From assembly GCA_947381435.1 (NCBI GenBank), contig CANCVE010000008.1, positions 1 to 64,000 on the forward strand: a stretch of DNA of 64,000 nucleotides, in the 5' to 3' direction. Both the position numbers and the translations under genes were made by a program. Source of the stretch: Chitinophagaceae bacterium (lineage in GTDB: Bacteria > Bacteroidota > Bacteroidia > Chitinophagales > Chitinophagaceae). Positions 27,696-36,302 of this stretch are shown here, piece after piece. The notes under the pieces were generated by a model. The model was not told the DNA's origin and ran no database searches. It saw only the letters and a list, made by a program, of their open reading frames with translations. Position 1 is the stretch's first letter, and the number at the start of each line of letters is the position of its first letter.

Positions 27696-29222
27696 ATGAC
27701 AGAAGGAACTATCAATAAAAAAGTAAGGGTACGTTTTGCGCCATCTCCTACAGGCGGATTGCATTTAGGTGGTGTACGCACTGTACTATTTAATTACCTG
27801 TTTGCTAAGCAACATGGAGGAGATTTTGTGGTGAGGATAGAGGATACAGACCAAACACGCTTTGTAGCTGGTGCTGAAGATTACATTTTTGAGACATTGA
27901 AATGGTGTGGTCTTACCCCCGATGAAAGCTCCTTGCATGGCGGCCCTTTTGCACCTTACAGGCAAAGCGAACGCAAGCCAATGTATAAGGAATTTGCAGA
28001 TAAACTGGTAAAAGAAGGCAAGGCATATTACGCTTTTGATACGGCCGAAGAGCTTGATACAAAGAGAAAAGAGATTAACAATTTTCAATACAATCATGCC
28101 ACTAGAGGGCTAATGAAGAACTCTCTAACACTTTCAGCTAAAGAAACGGAGAGTCTTTTGGCTGCTGGGACACCACATGTAATACGTATTTTATTACCTG
28201 ACAATGAAGAAGTAAAGTTTACTGATTTGATTAGAGGAGAGGTTATTTTTAATACCAATCAGGTGGATGATAAGGTATTATTAAAGGCCGACGGAATGCC
28301 TACTTATCACCTAGCAGTTGTGGTTGATGATTTTAAAATGGAGATAACACATGCCTTTCGTGGGGAAGAATGGTTGCCATCGGCGCCTGTACATATCCTA
28401 TTATGGAATTATTTATTTGGATTGGAAAACATGCCTCAATGGGCGCATCTTCCGCTAATATTAAAGCCCGATGGTAATGGTAAACTAAGCAAAAGAGACG
28501 GTGACAGATTGGGCTTTCCTACATTTGCCATGGATTGGAAAGATCCAAAATCGGAAGAAACTACCATCGGGTTTAGAGAGCGTGGCTTTTTGCCAGAAGC
28601 TTTTGTAAACATGTTGGCTGCCCTCGGCTGGAATGATGGTAGCGGACAAGAAGTATTTTCTTTAGATGAATTGATTGCTAAATTCAGCATTGACAGGGTA
28701 CATAAAGGTGGGGCAAAGTTTGATTACGAAAAGGCTAAATGGTACAACCAAGAGTGGATTAAGAAACTACCAGTAAGTAGCTACCAAGCGCAAGTAAAAC
28801 AAATATTAGCCGATAAAGGTATCATTGCCAATGATGAAAACTTGGAGCAGATACTAAACCTAGTAAAGGAAAGATGTGTGTTTCTGAATGATTTTGTAGA
28901 ACAAGCAGGTTTTTTCTTTAAAGCGTCCGATACGCCAGATATTGCATCGATAAAACCAAAGTGGGAAGAGAAGAAAAATATGTTCTTCATAGAGTTGATT
29001 AGGGCTTATGAACTAAGTACCCTTTGGGAAGCCGCAGATTTGGAAAAAGAGTTTAAAGAACTAGCAGCTGCACACCAACTAAAACCTGGCGAACTAATGC
29101 TGCCATTTAGAATTATGCTGGTAGGAGGAAAGTTTGGTCCCGGTGTGTTCGAAATAGCCGCCTTCTTAGGTCGAGATGAAACACTTAACAGAATAAAGAA
29201 AGTATTAGGCATGTTGGACTAA
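27696..29222 (+). CDS. gltX: Glutamyl-tRNA synthetase
   Basis: A 508-residue class I synthetase. The HIGH-type motif is at residues 16-26 (PSPTGGLHLGG) and the KMSKS-type motif near 262 (KLSKRDGDR). FEAEDTDQTR-like IEDTDQTRF and the C-terminal helical anticodon-binding domain are present. The frame opens at a TTG (27687), but the ATG at 27696 is the natural start. In genomes lacking GlnRS the enzyme may be non-discriminating; that cannot be judged here. Confidence 0.97.
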   Translation: MTEGTINKKVRVRFAPSPTGGLHLGGVRTVLFNYLFAKQHGGDFVVRIEDTDQTRFVAGAEDYIFETLKWCGLTPDESSLHGGPFAPYRQSERKPMYKEFADKLVKEGKAYYAFDTAEELDTKRKEINNFQYNHATRGLMKNSLTLSAKETESLLAAGTPHVIRILLPDNEEVKFTDLIRGEVIFNTNQVDDKVLLKADGMPTYHLAVVVDDFKMEITHAFRGEEWLPSAPVHILLWNYLFGLENMPQWAHLPLILKPDGNGKLSKRDGDRLGFPTFAMDWKDPKSEETTIGFRERGFLPEAFVNMLAALGWNDGSGQEVFSLDELIAKFSIDRVHKGGAKFDYEKAKWYNQEWIKKLPVSSYQAQVKQILADKGIIANDENLEQILNLVKERCVFLNDFVEQAGFFFKASDTPDIASIKPKWEEKKNMFFIELIRAYELSTLWEAADLEKEFKELAAAHQLKPGELMLPFRIMLVGGKFGPGVFEIAAFLGRDETLNRIKKVLGMLD

Positions 29223-29229
29223 AAATGAG

Positions 29230-29268
29230 AAAGCCACAAAGATTTCAACTCTGTGGCTTTTTTTTAAT
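29230..29268 (+). terminator. Intrinsic terminator of gltX
   Basis: AAAGCCACA (29230-29238) pairs with TGTGGCTTT (29252-29260), followed by a run of T, a few bases after the gltX stop. Confidence 0.85.
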
Positions 29269-29302
29269 CATAACTCATAGTTAATATCTCATAACTATAT
29301 TC

Positions 29303-30046
29303 CTATCCGTACAGCTCCAAGTGAATATCCTTTTTATCATAGCCCATACATACTAACTTATCCTTTGCCTCATCAACCATGTTTTTCCATCCACACAAAA
29401 AGAAGTTTGCAGGAGGAATAATACCCTCACTCCTTGATAGGTTTATGAGGGTTTCATAAACCTGATGAACGTAACCTGAATAGCAACCCTCTGGCACTTC
29501 CGCTTCTCTTGAGTACGTGGGGCAAAAATGAAAATCAGGTTCATCTTTTTCCAGCTGCTTCAATTCGTCAAAATACAGACTGTCCTCTAACCTTCTGCAT
29601 CCAAAAATGATATATACATTTTTATGAGGTATTTTATGCGAATGAATATGATGAATCATCGACCTGAAAGGCGCAATGCCAGTGCCCGTACAGATTAAAA
29701 ACAGATCCTTATCTAAGGTTTCGGGTAGCGTAAACCTACCAATGGGGCCACGAAGCATTACTTCCATGCCAACCCCTCCTTCCTTAAACAAATAACTTGT
29801 GCCAGCACCTCCCTCTAAACGTACAATAACCAGTTCTATAATGTTTGTACCATTTGGCGAAGAGGCTATCGAGTAGCTGCGCCAACGTTTATTTTTTTGT
29901 TCATGTATGGGTAAATCTAGTGTTACAAACTGTCCCGGTTCAAAATCAAAACGATCTAATTCGGGTATTTCTATCCAGAAACGTTTTGTGTTGGGCGTTT
30001 CATCCACAATTTTTATCATTTTTCCAATCCTCCAAGGCTCTTGCAT
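29303..30046 (-). CDS. Ferredoxin-NADP reductase-type flavoprotein
   Basis: A 247-residue FAD/NAD(P)-binding reductase. The FAD-binding RWRSYSIASSP, the NADP-binding LICTGTGIAPFRS and the C-terminal NFFLCGWKNMVDEAK are characteristic of the FNR/flavodoxin reductase family. It would pass electrons between NADPH and ferredoxin or flavodoxin. The frame is open to a TTG at 30169, but the ATG at 30046 (MQEPWRIGKM) matches the family N-terminus. A TTATGAG-type word abuts its stop. Confidence 0.88.
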   Translation of the reverse strand: MQEPWRIGKMIKIVDETPNTKRFWIEIPELDRFDFEPGQFVTLDLPIHEQKNKRWRSYSIASSPNGTNIIELVIVRLEGGAGTSYLFKEGGVGMEVMLRGPIGRFTLPETLDKDLFLICTGTGIAPFRSMIHHIHSHKIPHKNVYIIFGCRRLEDSLYFDELKQLEKDEPDFHFCPTYSREAEVPEGCYSGYVHQVYETLINLSRSEGIIPPANFFLCGWKNMVDEAKDKLVCMGYDKKDIHLELYG

Positions 30047-30242
30047 ATCAATCGTTTTAGCTAAAGTAATATTATTTATTTGAAAAGAGAATAGGAATCT
30101 TTTTATTAGAGAGTAATTATATCGGATAGGTGTAGATTTATTTCGGATGTTTATATTTTCTATTGCCAAATTAGTTAAGCTATTTATAATGTCTATTTTG
30201 TTTTTATTTTATCCTGACACAAATACTTTTTTCAATACCAAA

Positions 30243-30250
30243 TACCTTTG
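30243..30250 (+). promoter_or_regulatory. Candidate -7 box of hemJ
   Basis: TACCTTTG followed by CGCC is a perfect Bacteroidota -7 box, 44 bases before the ATG. The -33 region is not clear. Confidence 0.5.
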
Positions 30251-30294
30251 CGCCTCATTGTAGTCTTCTTGGCAGCATCATTTTAATTGTTATT

Positions 30295-30840
30295 ATGTAT
30301 CCATACTTAAAGGCATTGCACATTATTTTCATCGTTACTTGGTTTGCTGGACTTTTTTATATGCCCCGTTTATTTATCTACAACGTAGAAGCCCTCGAAA
30401 AACCAAAGGAAGTGCGGGAGGCACTACAACAACAATTCACCATTATGATGAAGCGTTTGTGGTATGGCATCACTTGGCCTTCTGCGGTGCTAACACTCAT
30501 TCTGGGTACTACTATTTTATTCATGGGCGGATGGAACAATATTGTCTTTGCCGAAGAAGGCAGGTGGCTATTGATTAAGCTTGGCTTCGTTGTCTTTTTG
30601 TACATCTATCATCTTTCCCTACAAGCCATTTTGAAGCAACAATTGCAAGGCATTTTTAAGTATTCCTCACAACAACTACGCCTTTGGAACGAAGTGGCAA
30701 CGGTGTTCCTTATCGCCATCGTTATGTTAGTTGTGGTAAAGCAAAGCATCAGTTTGGTTTGGGGACTAACAGGCTTGGTTTTGTTTATTGCCTTGCTTTT
30801 GGGTGCAATTAAGATTTATAAACTGCTACGAGATAAGTAA
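30295..30840 (+). CDS. hemJ: HemJ-type protoporphyrinogen IX oxidase
   Basis: A 181-residue integral membrane protein with four hydrophobic helices. The N-terminal KALHIIFIVTWFAGLFYMPR with conserved His9 and the Arg/Lys-rich helix ends match the UPF0093/HemJ family. HemJ oxidises protoporphyrinogen IX to protoporphyrin IX in heme synthesis. hemW and hemD are in the same window but not in the same operon. Confidence 0.88.
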   Translation: MYPYLKALHIIFIVTWFAGLFYMPRLFIYNVEALEKPKEVREALQQQFTIMMKRLWYGITWPSAVLTLILGTTILFMGGWNNIVFAEEGRWLLIKLGFVVFLYIYHLSLQAILKQQLQGIFKYSSQQLRLWNEVATVFLIAIVMLVVVKQSISLVWGLTGLVLFIALLLGAIKIYKLLRDK

Positions 30841-30887
30841 AATAGATTACTCTTAGTTATCAACAAACACCATTCGCACAAAAATCT

Positions 30888-31039
30888 AACACATAGGCAC
30901 ATCCGCCACATAGAAAAAGAACAAGTAGGATAAGAAGCGTTGCACTTTAAGTTCTCATAGATGGGGGAATGAAAAAAGTGCAACTTTTTAGCTCTGTGTT
31001 CTTTACTTTTCCTTTAAAATAAATCTATGTGCCTATGTT
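30888..31039. repeat. CACATAG-type interspersed element
   Basis: AACACATAGGCACAT (30888-30902) is inverted at ATGTGCCTATGTT (31027-31039). Inside are CCACATAGAAAAAGAAC, TTGCACTT and AAAAAGTGCAACTTTTT, then CTCTGTGTTCTTTAC. The whole can fold into a long interrupted hairpin and resembles the copy at 130-250. Confidence 0.65.
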
Positions 31040-31175
31040 CATAAGTGGTAATTTTTACTTCTACTTGAATCTAATACCCAGAAACATGAACCCTATCCTT
31101 GTCTCCTTTGTTGTTATTTCTCTCCTTTAAACTCCGTTAAACAACTTTAACGCAAATTTTAAAAACTTCTGTATT

Positions 31176-31183
31176 TATATTTG
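31176..31183 (+). promoter_or_regulatory. Candidate -7 box of the BAX inhibitor-1 family gene
   Basis: TATATTTG, a perfect TAnnTTTG, ends 22 bases before the ATG at 31206. Confidence 0.5.
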
Positions 31184-31205
31184 TATCAACTAAAAAGTTA
31201 TAACA

Positions 31206-31973
31206 ATGGAATTATTTAAATCGGGTAACCCTACGCTAACAGAAAAAATTTTTGATAGGAGTTCAAACATAGATGCCTCACTACAAGGAACCATGACCGT
31301 TAAAGGCACAATGAACAAGTTTGGTTTTTTACTTCTAATGGTTATGGGTGCTGCGGCATATACGTGGCATTTGTATGCTACTTTTAACCAGAACCTAACG
31401 TCGGGCTTAATGATGCTGGGCATTTTTGGTGGAATGATTTGCGCTTTTGCCATGATTTTTAAGCCTAATTGGGCACAATATGTGGCACCACTCTACGCCA
31501 TTTTAGAAGGATTTTTCCTAGGAGGCATTTCTGCTATCATGAATGATGCCTTCCAAAAGTCCTATCCAGGATTGGTAATGCAAGCAGTAGGTTTAACTTT
31601 TGGCGTTGCTATTGCGATGTTTTTGCTCTACAATTTCCGAATTATACAAGCTACAGAAAAGTTCAAGAGCATACTTATTTCAGCAACCATGGGTATTGGT
31701 ATCTTCTATTTAATAAGCATGGTTTTGGGTCTTTTTCATGTAAACATGCCATTTCTTTATGATAGTAGCCCAATGGGCATTGGCATTAGCTTGTTCATTG
31801 TTGCTATTGCAGCCCTTAATCTTATCATGGATTTTGATATGATTGAGCAAGGTGCCGAACATGGTGCTCCTCAATTTATGGAATGGTATGGTGCTTTCGG
31901 ATTATTGGTTACAATAGTTTGGTTATATATTGAAATTCTAAAATTGTTGATTCGTTTTGCAAAAAGAGACTAA
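31206..31973 (+). CDS. Bax inhibitor-1/YccA family membrane protein
   Basis: A 255-residue protein with seven transmembrane helices. The N-terminus (SGNPTLTEKIF, GTMTVKGTMNKFGFLL) and LILMDFDMIEQGAEHGAP-type segment (NLIMDFDMIEQGAEHGAP) are typical of the bacterial BaxI_1/YccA-like group. Proposed roles are calcium leak or membrane protease control. The exact function is unknown. Confidence 0.9.
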   Translation: MELFKSGNPTLTEKIFDRSSNIDASLQGTMTVKGTMNKFGFLLLMVMGAAAYTWHLYATFNQNLTSGLMMLGIFGGMICAFAMIFKPNWAQYVAPLYAILEGFFLGGISAIMNDAFQKSYPGLVMQAVGLTFGVAIAMFLLYNFRIIQATEKFKSILISATMGIGIFYLISMVLGLFHVNMPFLYDSSPMGIGISLFIVAIAALNLIMDFDMIEQGAEHGAPQFMEWYGAFGLLVTIVWLYIEILKLLIRFAKRD

Positions 31974-31996
31974 TTAATTAACCACAATATGTGTAT

Positions 31997-32030
31997 AAAG
32001 CCGAATTGCCCATGCAATTCGGCTTTTTTA
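31997..32030 (+). terminator. Intrinsic terminator
   Basis: AAAGCCGAATTG (31997-32008) pairs perfectly with CAATTCGGCTTT (32015-32026), 6-base loop, followed by T-run, 23 bases after the stop. Confidence 0.9.
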
Positions 32031-32096
32031 TTTTATTCATTTCCTAAATTTTCAACAAATACAGCTAATTTGGTGGCATCTTAAATTTTGATTGCA

Positions 32097-34103
32097 ATGT
32101 ATATTAATCGCTTGGGGTTTTATGATCAGGAACTGATAGACATTTATAAGCATTTGCTGTTGCCACGTTTGATAGAGGAAAAGATGCTTGTTCTTTATCG
32201 ACAAGGCAAAGTGAGCAAATGGTTTAGTGGTCTTGGTCAAGAAGCCATTAGCGTTGGGGCTACACTTGCCCTGCAAAAAGATGAGTGGATCATGCCACAA
32301 CATCGTAATCTTGGGGTTTTTACCACGCGCCATCTTCCGTTACATAAACTGTTTATTCAGTGGCAAGGGGGCAAAGATGGTTTCAGCAAAGGCCGTGAAC
32401 GTAGTTTTCATTTTGGCAGTCCCGATCATCATATATGTGGTATGATTTCTCATTTGGGATCAATGCTTTCTGTTGCAGATGGAGTTTCATTGGCACATAA
32501 TTTAAAAAAACAACATAAGGGTTCTCTCGCTTTCATTGGTGATGGCGGCACTAGCGAAGGAGATTTTCACGAAGCACTCAATGTGGCTGCTGTGTGGGGA
32601 TTGCCTGTGATATTTGCCATTGAGAATAATGGTTATGCACTTAGTACACCAACAAATGAACAATATCGTTGCGAAGAATTGATTGATAGGGCAAAAGGTT
32701 ATGGAATAGAAAGTGCCAGTGTGGATGGCAATAATATTCTGCAAGTGTATGACGCTATTAAAGGAATAAGGGAAGCGTGCATTAAAGACCAAAAACCTTA
32801 TCTAGTGGAGTTCCGCACGTTCAGAATGGGTGGACATGAAGAGTCGAGTATTGATAAAAACATCCCCCAAGAATTACTAAAGGAGTGGGCTTTAAAAGAT
32901 CCGATAGTAAATTTTGAACAGTTTCTGTTGAATGAAAAAGCTATTACTACTTCGCAGATTACCCAGATTAAAAACGAAATAAAAACATACATAGATAGCG
33001 AATGGGCAATTGCGGATAAACCGAAAGCTTTTGTACACGACATTTTAGAGGAAGTGAATGATGTGTATGCAGAAAAGTTGATAGGCAATGAAAAATGGCC
33101 AACTGTTAATACTGAAAAAGAATTGGCCACCCAGCCAAATACCAAAATTCGTTTTCTTGAAGCCATTAGAGAAGGATTGCAACAGTCGCTTAAAAAGCAT
33201 ACCAACCTTGTTTTAATGGGGCAGGATATTGCCGAATACGGAGGCGTTTTTAAACTAACCGAAGGATTGGTGAAGGAATTTGGCAAGGAGCGCGTGCGCA
33301 ATACGCCACTGTGCGAAAGTGCAATAATAGGAACGGCCTTGGGGCTTAGTTTGGAAGGATATAAGAGTGTAGTAGAGATACAATTTGCCGATTTTGTTTC
33401 TGTGGGATTTAATCAGATTGTAAATAATTTGGCTAAAATACATTACCGTTGGGGACAAAAAGCCGAAGTGGTAATAAGAATGCCTACGGGCGCAGGAATG
33501 GGTGCAGGGCCTTTTCATAGTCAGAGTAATGAGGCTTGGTTTACGCATGTGCCAGGGCTTAAAGTGGTTTATCCATCCAATCCTTTTGATGCAAAAGGAT
33601 TGATGATAGCCGCTATTAATGACCAAAACCCTGTGCTGTATTTTGAACATAAGGCATTATATAGAAGCATTTATGGCAATGTGCCAAACGAATATTACGA
33701 AGTAGAAATAGGTAAGGCAAATCTGGTAAACAAGGGCGAAGACGTAACCATTATTACCTATGGTGCGGGTGTTCATTGGGCTTTGGAGTATCAAAATCAA
33801 CACCCAGAAACGTCCTTGCATATATTGGATCTCCGTACACTTTTACCTTTAGATTATAATAGTATTGCTTATGCAGTTCAGAAAACTGGAAGGGTTTTGA
33901 TATTGCATGAGGATACTTTAACGGGAGGCATTGGTGGAGAGATAGCCGCATGGATTGCCGAAAAATGCTTCTCTTATCTCGATGCGCCAATATTACGCTG
34001 TGCAAGCCTAGATACCCCGATTCCTTTTAATGCAGAGCTTGAAAAACAGTTTTTAGCAAAGAGTAGGCTACACGAAAGCATTACTAAACTGCTAAGTTTT
34101 TAA
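32097..34103 (+). CDS. Branched-chain 2-oxoacid dehydrogenase E1, fused alpha-beta subunits
   Basis: A 668-residue fusion of the alpha (about 1-320) and beta (about 345-668) subunits of the 2-oxoisovalerate dehydrogenase E1 component. The thiamine-diphosphate motif GDGGTSEGDFHEALN...ENN starts near residue 148. The beta half has the usual MGQDIAEYGGVFK, VEIQFADF and RMPTGAGMGAGPFHSQS. It decarboxylates branched-chain oxoacids and loads the E2 lipoyl group. E2 and E3 genes are not adjacent. The frame opens at a TTG (32088), but the ATG at 32097 (MYINRLGFYD) is preferred. Confidence 0.92.
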   Translation: MYINRLGFYDQELIDIYKHLLLPRLIEEKMLVLYRQGKVSKWFSGLGQEAISVGATLALQKDEWIMPQHRNLGVFTTRHLPLHKLFIQWQGGKDGFSKGRERSFHFGSPDHHICGMISHLGSMLSVADGVSLAHNLKKQHKGSLAFIGDGGTSEGDFHEALNVAAVWGLPVIFAIENNGYALSTPTNEQYRCEELIDRAKGYGIESASVDGNNILQVYDAIKGIREACIKDQKPYLVEFRTFRMGGHEESSIDKNIPQELLKEWALKDPIVNFEQFLLNEKAITTSQITQIKNEIKTYIDSEWAIADKPKAFVHDILEEVNDVYAEKLIGNEKWPTVNTEKELATQPNTKIRFLEAIREGLQQSLKKHTNLVLMGQDIAEYGGVFKLTEGLVKEFGKERVRNTPLCESAIIGTALGLSLEGYKSVVEIQFADFVSVGFNQIVNNLAKIHYRWGQKAEVVIRMPTGAGMGAGPFHSQSNEAWFTHVPGLKVVYPSNPFDAKGLMIAAINDQNPVLYFEHKALYRSIYGNVPNEYYEVEIGKANLVNKGEDVTIITYGAGVHWALEYQNQHPETSLHILDLRTLLPLDYNSIAYAVQKTGRVLILHEDTLTGGIGGEIAAWIAEKCFSYLDAPILRCASLDTPIPFNAELEKQFLAKSRLHESITKLLSF

Positions 34104-34146
34104 GTGGGTTTATCAAAAGAAACAATTTATTGACTTATTTATATGC

Positions 34147-34180
34147 TCGGCAAGTGTATTATCTCCACTTGCCGATTTTA
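34147..34180 (+). terminator. Intrinsic terminator of the E1 gene
   Basis: TCGGCAAGTG (34147-34156) pairs perfectly with CACTTGCCGA (34166-34175) around a 9-base loop, followed by TTTTATTTTT. Confidence 0.88.
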
Positions 34181-34224
34181 TTTTTAAAGTATTTACTGTT
34201 TGTGAAATCAATTTTTAGGAGCAT

Positions 34225-34434
34225 TTATGCAATTCCGTTAGGAAGTTTGGTTCTTCCTTCACGAAGTTGGTTTGTTTATTCATGAAATATTGTTCTTCCT
34301 TCCTGAAGTTGGTGTATTTCTTCATGAAGTATTTATCTTCCTTAAGGAAGGCTTGCTCTTTCTTAAGGAAGTTTATTTGTTCCTTCACGAAGTCTTATTC
34401 TTCTTTCACGAAGTTTGGTTCCTATTTCATGAAG
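34225..34434. repeat. Intergenic tandem array F: ten units of 21 nt
   Basis: Ten units of exactly 21 nt, junctions every 21 bases from 34225 to 34434. Each ends in a GAAG-type half of a small palindrome: TTCYTTCAYGAAG, with versions CTTCATGAAG, CTTCACGAAG and CCTTAAGGAAG. Sequence between palindromes is T-rich and variable. The 7-codon period leaves frames open (for example 34267-34455), which explains spurious ORFs. It lies between the E1 terminator and the 34.7-kb membrane protein gene. Confidence 0.93.
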
Positions 34435-34674
34435 AAAAGGGTTCTTTTGCTATAGAATGTATCTATCATTCCATAAAAAAGAAAAGGCGTCAGATGTTAA
34501 AGGCCGCCTGTATCTAAAAATGAATCTTATTATCAGCAGAAAAAAATCTTTCAGAAAATATTTTCTAATTATAAAACCATACTTCTACATCTCTCGTATC
34601 TAATCGTGTTATAAAAAAATAAGAGTGTTGCGCAACCCCTTTTTTTTCTTTTAGTAAACGTAAAAAAATACGTA

Positions 34675-35103
34675 ATGAAAAAGGGATTTTCAAAAAAAGC
34701 ACTATGGGCAATGGGGATGTTCTTGCTACTTTCTACCATTGTTCTATCGGTTCACATTTATCTGGTTACAAGGCACAAGGCACCCGAAGCAAACACATTG
34801 GTAATGGCAAGAATAGACCTAAAGCAGCCTATTACAAAGGAGGACGCTTCGAAAATTACTGCATGGCTTTATCAGCAAAAAGGTGTGGACCATGTGCTGT
34901 GTAATCCCGATAGTAGAATTACCGTTTTTAGTTTCTACCCCGTGAAGACATCTGCTGATGAGATTGTTGCAAACTTTAAAAACAGCCTCAATTACAAGGC
35001 TGAGAGGTTTGTGCCATCTAAAAATCAGGTGCAAAGTGGCTGCCCAGTAGCGGCAACTTCCTTCACATACAAAGCTTACAAGGCATTGAACAATTTATTT
35101 TAA
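34675..35103 (+). CDS. Membrane-anchored small protein with HMA-like fold
   Basis: A 142-residue protein with one N-terminal transmembrane anchor (ALWAMGMFLLLSTIVLSVHI). The soluble part has the beta-alpha-beta pattern of heavy-metal-associated domains (TLVMARIDLKQPITKEDASK, GVDHVLCNPDSRITVFSFYP, ADEIVANFKNSL) but lacks the CxxC metal motif. A late SGCPVAATS holds the remaining Cys besides LCNP. It lies 19 bases upstream of the globin-like lipoprotein gene and is probably co-transcribed. The fold call is tentative. Confidence 0.6.
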   Translation: MKKGFSKKALWAMGMFLLLSTIVLSVHIYLVTRHKAPEANTLVMARIDLKQPITKEDASKITAWLYQQKGVDHVLCNPDSRITVFSFYPVKTSADEIVANFKNSLNYKAERFVPSKNQVQSGCPVAATSFTYKAYKALNNLF

Positions 35104-35122
35104 TTAAAAAAAACTTTACAAA

Positions 35123-35695
35123 ATGAAAAAGACAAATTTTAAATCATTATTGGCTATTGTAGCCTTGGTTGGCATTATTGGTACGATGCCGTTTTTAACT
35201 TCTTGCAAAAAAAGTACATCGGTAGCCCCTACATTGTACGATAGTGTGGGTGGAAGCGTAATGGTAAAAGACCCCAAAAGTTCTTCGGGCGCTATGATAG
35301 AGGCGGGCCGCCTGGCATTGCGTTCTGTTGTGGACAGTACTATTTTTGTGATTGCGGCCGATGGCTCATTAAACAATAAGTTTTTCTCTGTATTGCTAGG
35401 AGAAGTGGGTAAAGGCAATCTTAGTGGCTTTACAGAATTGAGCATGAACCTCACCGATTTTTTCTGTGTTGCCACTGGCGCAAAGAGCTTTAAGTACACA
35501 GGTATGGACATGGTGTCTGCACATGACCCAGCAAAAAATTCTAGAATGGGAACAAAGGCAACTAGTGCAGATTTTGACTTGTTTGTGGGCGACCTAGTGA
35601 AGGGTGCACAGCAAAATGGGGTTTCGAACGACCTTATTGCCAATCATATTGGCCCGTTGGTGTATACGCTGAAAAGCCAAGTGGTGCAAAAATAA
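35123..35695 (+). CDS. Exported truncated haemoglobin-like lipoprotein
   Basis: A 190-residue protein. The signal sequence ends in a lipobox (FLTSC, Cys28). The mature part matches group 1 truncated haemoglobins: LYDSVGG start, ELSMNLTDFFCVATGA (E helix region), KYTGMDMVSAHDP with the proximal His at 134, and FDLFVGDLVKGAQQNGVSND (G-H helices). A heme-binding globin tethered to the membrane facing the periplasm or outside is an unusual location. The partner upstream is the HMA-like protein. Ligand (O2, NO) is unknown. Confidence 0.78.
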   Translation: MKKTNFKSLLAIVALVGIIGTMPFLTSCKKSTSVAPTLYDSVGGSVMVKDPKSSSGAMIEAGRLALRSVVDSTIFVIAADGSLNNKFFSVLLGEVGKGNLSGFTELSMNLTDFFCVATGAKSFKYTGMDMVSAHDPAKNSRMGTKATSADFDLFVGDLVKGAQQNGVSNDLIANHIGPLVYTLKSQVVQK

Positions 35696-35721
35696 TTTGT
35701 CTTGTAGTAGGAGGGGATATC

Positions 35722-35767
35722 AGGGGATTGTTGCTGGATTATACTTGCATACAATCCCCTTTGTTTT
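35722..35767 (+). terminator. Intrinsic terminator after the globin gene
   Basis: AGGGGATTGT (35722-35731) pairs with ACAATCCCCT (35751-35760), followed by TTGTTTTATT. Confidence 0.75.
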
Positions 35768-35785
35768 ATTATTAATCAAAAAGAA

Positions 35786-36112
35786 CTAGGATCCACTTAT
35801 ACCAAGTAGTAGTTTATCAACCCTCGATATACCATCGTTATTCAATAAATGATATTCCATAATAAGTTCCATCTCCGCATAAAATTCTGCCAAGGTTTCG
35901 TTTCTTTTTTGCACAGCCTCATGGTGATGAACGGTGCTTTTTGGGATAGACTCCATGTCTCTCACCCAGTTTTCCTGCAATTGCAATAAACGGGTAACCT
36001 TCTTTTTAGGCACATTCCACTCTTGAGCATTGCTAGATATTTTTTCTATAAACAATCGCTGATATAAATTGAACCGCGAATGTTGTCGCGGTATTTTAAA
36101 TTTCTCTGGCAT
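35786..36112 (-). CDS. Hypothetical helical protein
   Basis: A 108-residue, all-helical, charged protein without signal peptide (MPEKFKIPRQHSRFNLYQRL, KVTRLLQLQENWVRDME). The KIPR...FN and W.VP spacing recalls a short version of a Bacteroidota family of unknown function. Convergent with the globin gene. Confidence 0.6.
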   Translation of the reverse strand: MPEKFKIPRQHSRFNLYQRLFIEKISSNAQEWNVPKKKVTRLLQLQENWVRDMESIPKSTVHHHEAVQKRNETLAEFYAEMELIMEYHLLNNDGISRVDKLLLGISGS

Positions 36113-36302
36113 AATAAAAATGATAAGACGGATCAGTTATTCTTTTCCGCTACAAAGCAAGGGCTTTTAGCGATAATTTCATTACCGATTATGGATGTAT
36201 TGAGTATTTGTAATTGGAACGGTACTAATAAAATGATTTTGTGTAGGGCGGGAACTGTAATTTTGGTGCAAATAGTTGATGTTAAATTTATAGATTGCCC
36301 TT

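Larger units (their letters stand above)
30841..31205. other. Intergenic region with CACATAG element
   Basis: 365 bases between hemJ and the BAX inhibitor-like gene. About 150 bases are the CACATAG repeat element. The rest holds the promoter box of the downstream gene and no gene. Confidence 0.6.

Noticed and set aside
34267-34517. Frames with Phe/Ser/Lys-rich heptad repeats over array F
   Set aside because: Same artefact of a period divisible by three.
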